Assembly (NCBI GenBank): GCA_024280735.1
Contig: JAJRPO010000004.1
Location: forward strand, 1-40,647
Source of the DNA: Alphaproteobacteria bacterium
GTDB lineage: Bacteria; Pseudomonadota; Alphaproteobacteria; Rhodobacterales; Rhodobacteraceae
Reading direction: 5' to 3'
Length of the DNA: 40,647 nt
In this document: in pieces, positions 39,273 to 40,647 of the stretch
How positions within the stretch are numbered: position 1 is the stretch's first letter
How the letters are laid out: each line of letters opens with the position of its first letter
Notes under the pieces: model-generated
What the model saw: the letters and a program-made list of their open reading frames with translations, nothing else
Told to the model about the DNA's origin: nothing
The model's database searches: none
Program-made: the position numbers and the translations under genes

Positions 39273-39683
39273 ATGAACAAGAAATCCGGAACAAGCAAAG
39301 CTGCGGCAGATAAGCTGGTCAAGAGCATCCGCCGCAAAACACGCCAAACCTATTCTGCCAAGGAGAAAATCCGCATTGTTTTAGCGGGCCTTCGCGGGGA
39401 GGAAAGCATCGCCGCACTATGCCGTCGCGAAGGTATCTCGGAAGGTCGGTATTACAGTTGGTCCAAGGAATTCCTTGAGGCGGGCAAACGCCATCTGTCC
39501 GGTGATACAGCTCGTCAGGCGACCTCACCCGAGGTAAAGGATCTGCGAAGTGAGGCGATGGCTCTGAAGGAGTGCGTGGCCGATCTGACCATTGAAAACC
39601 GACTGCTCAAAAAAGTATGGCAGGGGTTGGGGATACGAGGAATGAGATATCTGTTACCCGGCAGGCGATGTTTACATCGCTGA
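39273..39683 (+). CDS. IS3-family transposase OrfA
   Basis: 136 residues from the ATG at 39273, preceded by AAGGAG. A helix-turn-helix (TYSAKEKIRIVLAGLRGEES, 'LCRREGISEGRYYSW') and a leucine-zipper stretch (ALKECVADLTIENRLLKK) are typical of IS3 OrfA. AAAAAAG at 39609-39615 is the usual -1 slippery site for making OrfAB. The stretch after it is altered, and OrfB does not continue intact. Two TAGGTGTC..ACGTC repeats (39126, 39185) lie upstream and may belong to the element's end. Confidence 0.85.
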   Translation: MNKKSGTSKAAADKLVKSIRRKTRQTYSAKEKIRIVLAGLRGEESIAALCRREGISEGRYYSWSKEFLEAGKRHLSGDTARQATSPEVKDLRSEAMALKECVADLTIENRLLKKVWQGLGIRGMRYLLPGRRCLHR

Positions 39684-39893
39684 GAGGGCCGCATCTGAGA
39701 AATTGGAATTTATTCGCACAGTTGAAGGGTCACACCTGCCAGTAAAGCAAACGCTGGATATGTTGGATATACCTCGCGCCACGTTTTACCGTTGGTATGA
39801 TGCATATATTGAAGGTGGCCTTGATGCTTTGGCGGATTGTTCACCCCGACTGTCCGTCGTCAGGTTTTTTGGTTCCAGAGGCAGCGTAATTTA
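39609..39893 (+). pseudogene. IS3-family OrfB, truncated and frame-disrupted
   Basis: After the slippery site an OrfB start (MRY...) is seen. The conserved 'EFIRTVEGSHLPVKQTLDML', 'IPRATFYRWYDAYIEGGLDAL' and ADCSPR appear in another frame with extra bases between. The protein then stops at 39893 and the whole DDE core is absent. This is the same element as the adjacent OrfA, decayed beyond mobility. Confidence 0.75.
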
Positions 39894-39974
39894 AGCGAGT
39901 ATCTGACTCATCTGGTTGGTTTCATTATGCGGCTCTGTGGTCTTGTCCCGCTTACGTTCCGGTCTCTCAACTCA

Positions 39975-40509
39975 TTATGCGGCCTTTCGTTCAAATGCCA
40001 AGGGGCTTTTTCCACCCAACGATGAGTGCCGCCGCCGTGGATTGTAAAAGCCATTGATATACTGGAATATGGCCCCTTCGGCTTGACGTCTGGTTTCCCA
40101 GCGATTGCGCCAGATCAGCTCTGCCTTGAGAGATTTGAAGAAAGTTTCGACCATAGAATTGTCGTAACAATTACCTTTTCCACTCATCGAGACCTTGAAG
40201 CCATGTCTGGACAGACACTGCTGATACTCATTGGAACAATATTGCGAACCACGATCCGTATGATGAATGCAGTCTTTCGGTGGTTGTCGCAATGCTACGG
40301 CCATATTCAACGCCCGGATCGCCAGGTCGCGTTTCATACGGTTACTTACGGCCCAACCGATGACACGGCGGGAATACAGATCAAGAATAACCGCAAGATA
40401 AAGCCAGCCTTCGCGCGTCCAGATATAAGATATGTCGCCTGCCCATTTCTGGTTAGGTGCATCAGCAGAGAAATCCTGATCCAGTAGGTTGGGAGCTATA
40501 TTAAATTTA
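39975..40509 (-). pseudogene. second IS3-family OrfB fragment, 5' end cut by another IS
   Basis: The open frame extends from about 40509 to the stop at 39975. It includes APNLLDQDFSADAPNQKWAGDI, then 'HHTDRGSQYCSNEY' and 'NSMVETFFKSLKAELIW', so all three DDE catalytic residues are present. The last part (YINGFYNPRRRHSSLGGKSP) is the usual IS3 C-terminus. The N-terminal ~100 residues and any start codon are missing. The join at about 40510 coincides with the end of an IS1595-like element. Its subgroup differs from the IS3 element at 39273. Confidence 0.85.
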
Positions 40510-40647
40510 GGGGCTGACCCAGATAACTACCTTAGATGATGTCTAACCCATTGTCTTAGCTGTAATAACTGATCTGAAGGGTCACTGTTGTTAAATCTCC
40601 ACTCACACTCCTTCAAATATAACCCGAATTGAGCTTTTGGGATACCG
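40510..40647. mobile_element. IS1595-like insertion sequence, one end only
   Basis: GGGGCTGACCC starts at 40510, where the IS3 OrfB reading ends, and looks like a terminal repeat. An IS1595-type transposase C-terminus lies immediately inside. The rest is outside the window. Confidence 0.55.
40527..40647 (-). CDS. IS1595 (ISXO2-like) transposase, C-terminal end (start outside window)
   Basis: 39 codons end at a TAG (40527-40529) and run off the right edge. 'GIPKAQFGLYLKECEWRFNN' followed by QLLQLRQWVRHH resembles the C-terminus of ISXO2-like IS1595-family transposases, in which 'LKE.EWRFN' is conserved. The catalytic part is not in the window. Confidence 0.6.
   Translation of the reverse strand, partial: GIPKAQFGLYLKECEWRFNNSDPSDQLLQLRQWVRHHLR

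Overview
The window holds most of a Mu-like, transposable siphovirus prophage (about 1 to 36049) in an alphaproteobacterial chromosome, probably Rhodobacterales. That host call is inference. It rests on the dapF-mtaB gene pair, the look of the IS3 remnants, and the resemblance of the prophage to the RcapMu type: Mu-style transposition genes and head proteins combined with a lambda-like tail. The prophage continues past the left edge, so its far (right) end is not visible.

The phage genome reads right to left. At its left end (window ~34.8-36.05 kb) are an S24-type repressor on the + strand, a repeat-rich non-coding zone and a likely phage terminus. Divergent from the repressor runs the early block: a small regulator in the Ner position, a ParB-like protein, the DDE transposase (MuA), its AAA+ partner (MuB), winged-helix/HTH proteins, a DUF3164 protein, an HD phosphohydrolase, an XRE regulator, a phage-encoded HU, a gp16/GemA-like protein, an MT-A70 methyltransferase and a Mor-family activator. 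One gene for a secreted protein (25569-26111, +) runs against this block and looks like a lysogenic-conversion 'moron'.

Late genes follow: endolysin, 3TM holin and an XhlA-like protein; terminase subunits; a single 959-residue protein joining portal, Mu F-like head protein and a probable PBECR nuclease domain; gpG; protease/scaffold; decoration protein; major capsid; an Acb2/Tad1-like anti-defence gene coupled to a DUF6527 gene; connector proteins; tail tube; tail chaperones joined by a -1 frameshift signal (GGGAAAC); tape measure; lambda L/K/J-like tip proteins; and a tail fibre with an SGNH hydrolase domain cut by the window edge. The tape-measure frame carries one in-frame TAA, so this copy may be tail-defective.

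A 16-bp dyad, CCGGACANAGGTCCGG, occurs before three late transcription units (lysis, protease/capsid, fibre). It is either a terminator-like element or the operator of the Mor-like activator.

Right of the prophage are host genes: tRNA-Lys(UUU) on the - strand, then dapF and mtaB on the + strand. After these (38.5-40.65 kb) comes a decayed insertion-sequence zone: a broken IS3-family element, a second IS3-family orfB fragment, and an IS1595-like element that appears to have inserted into that fragment.
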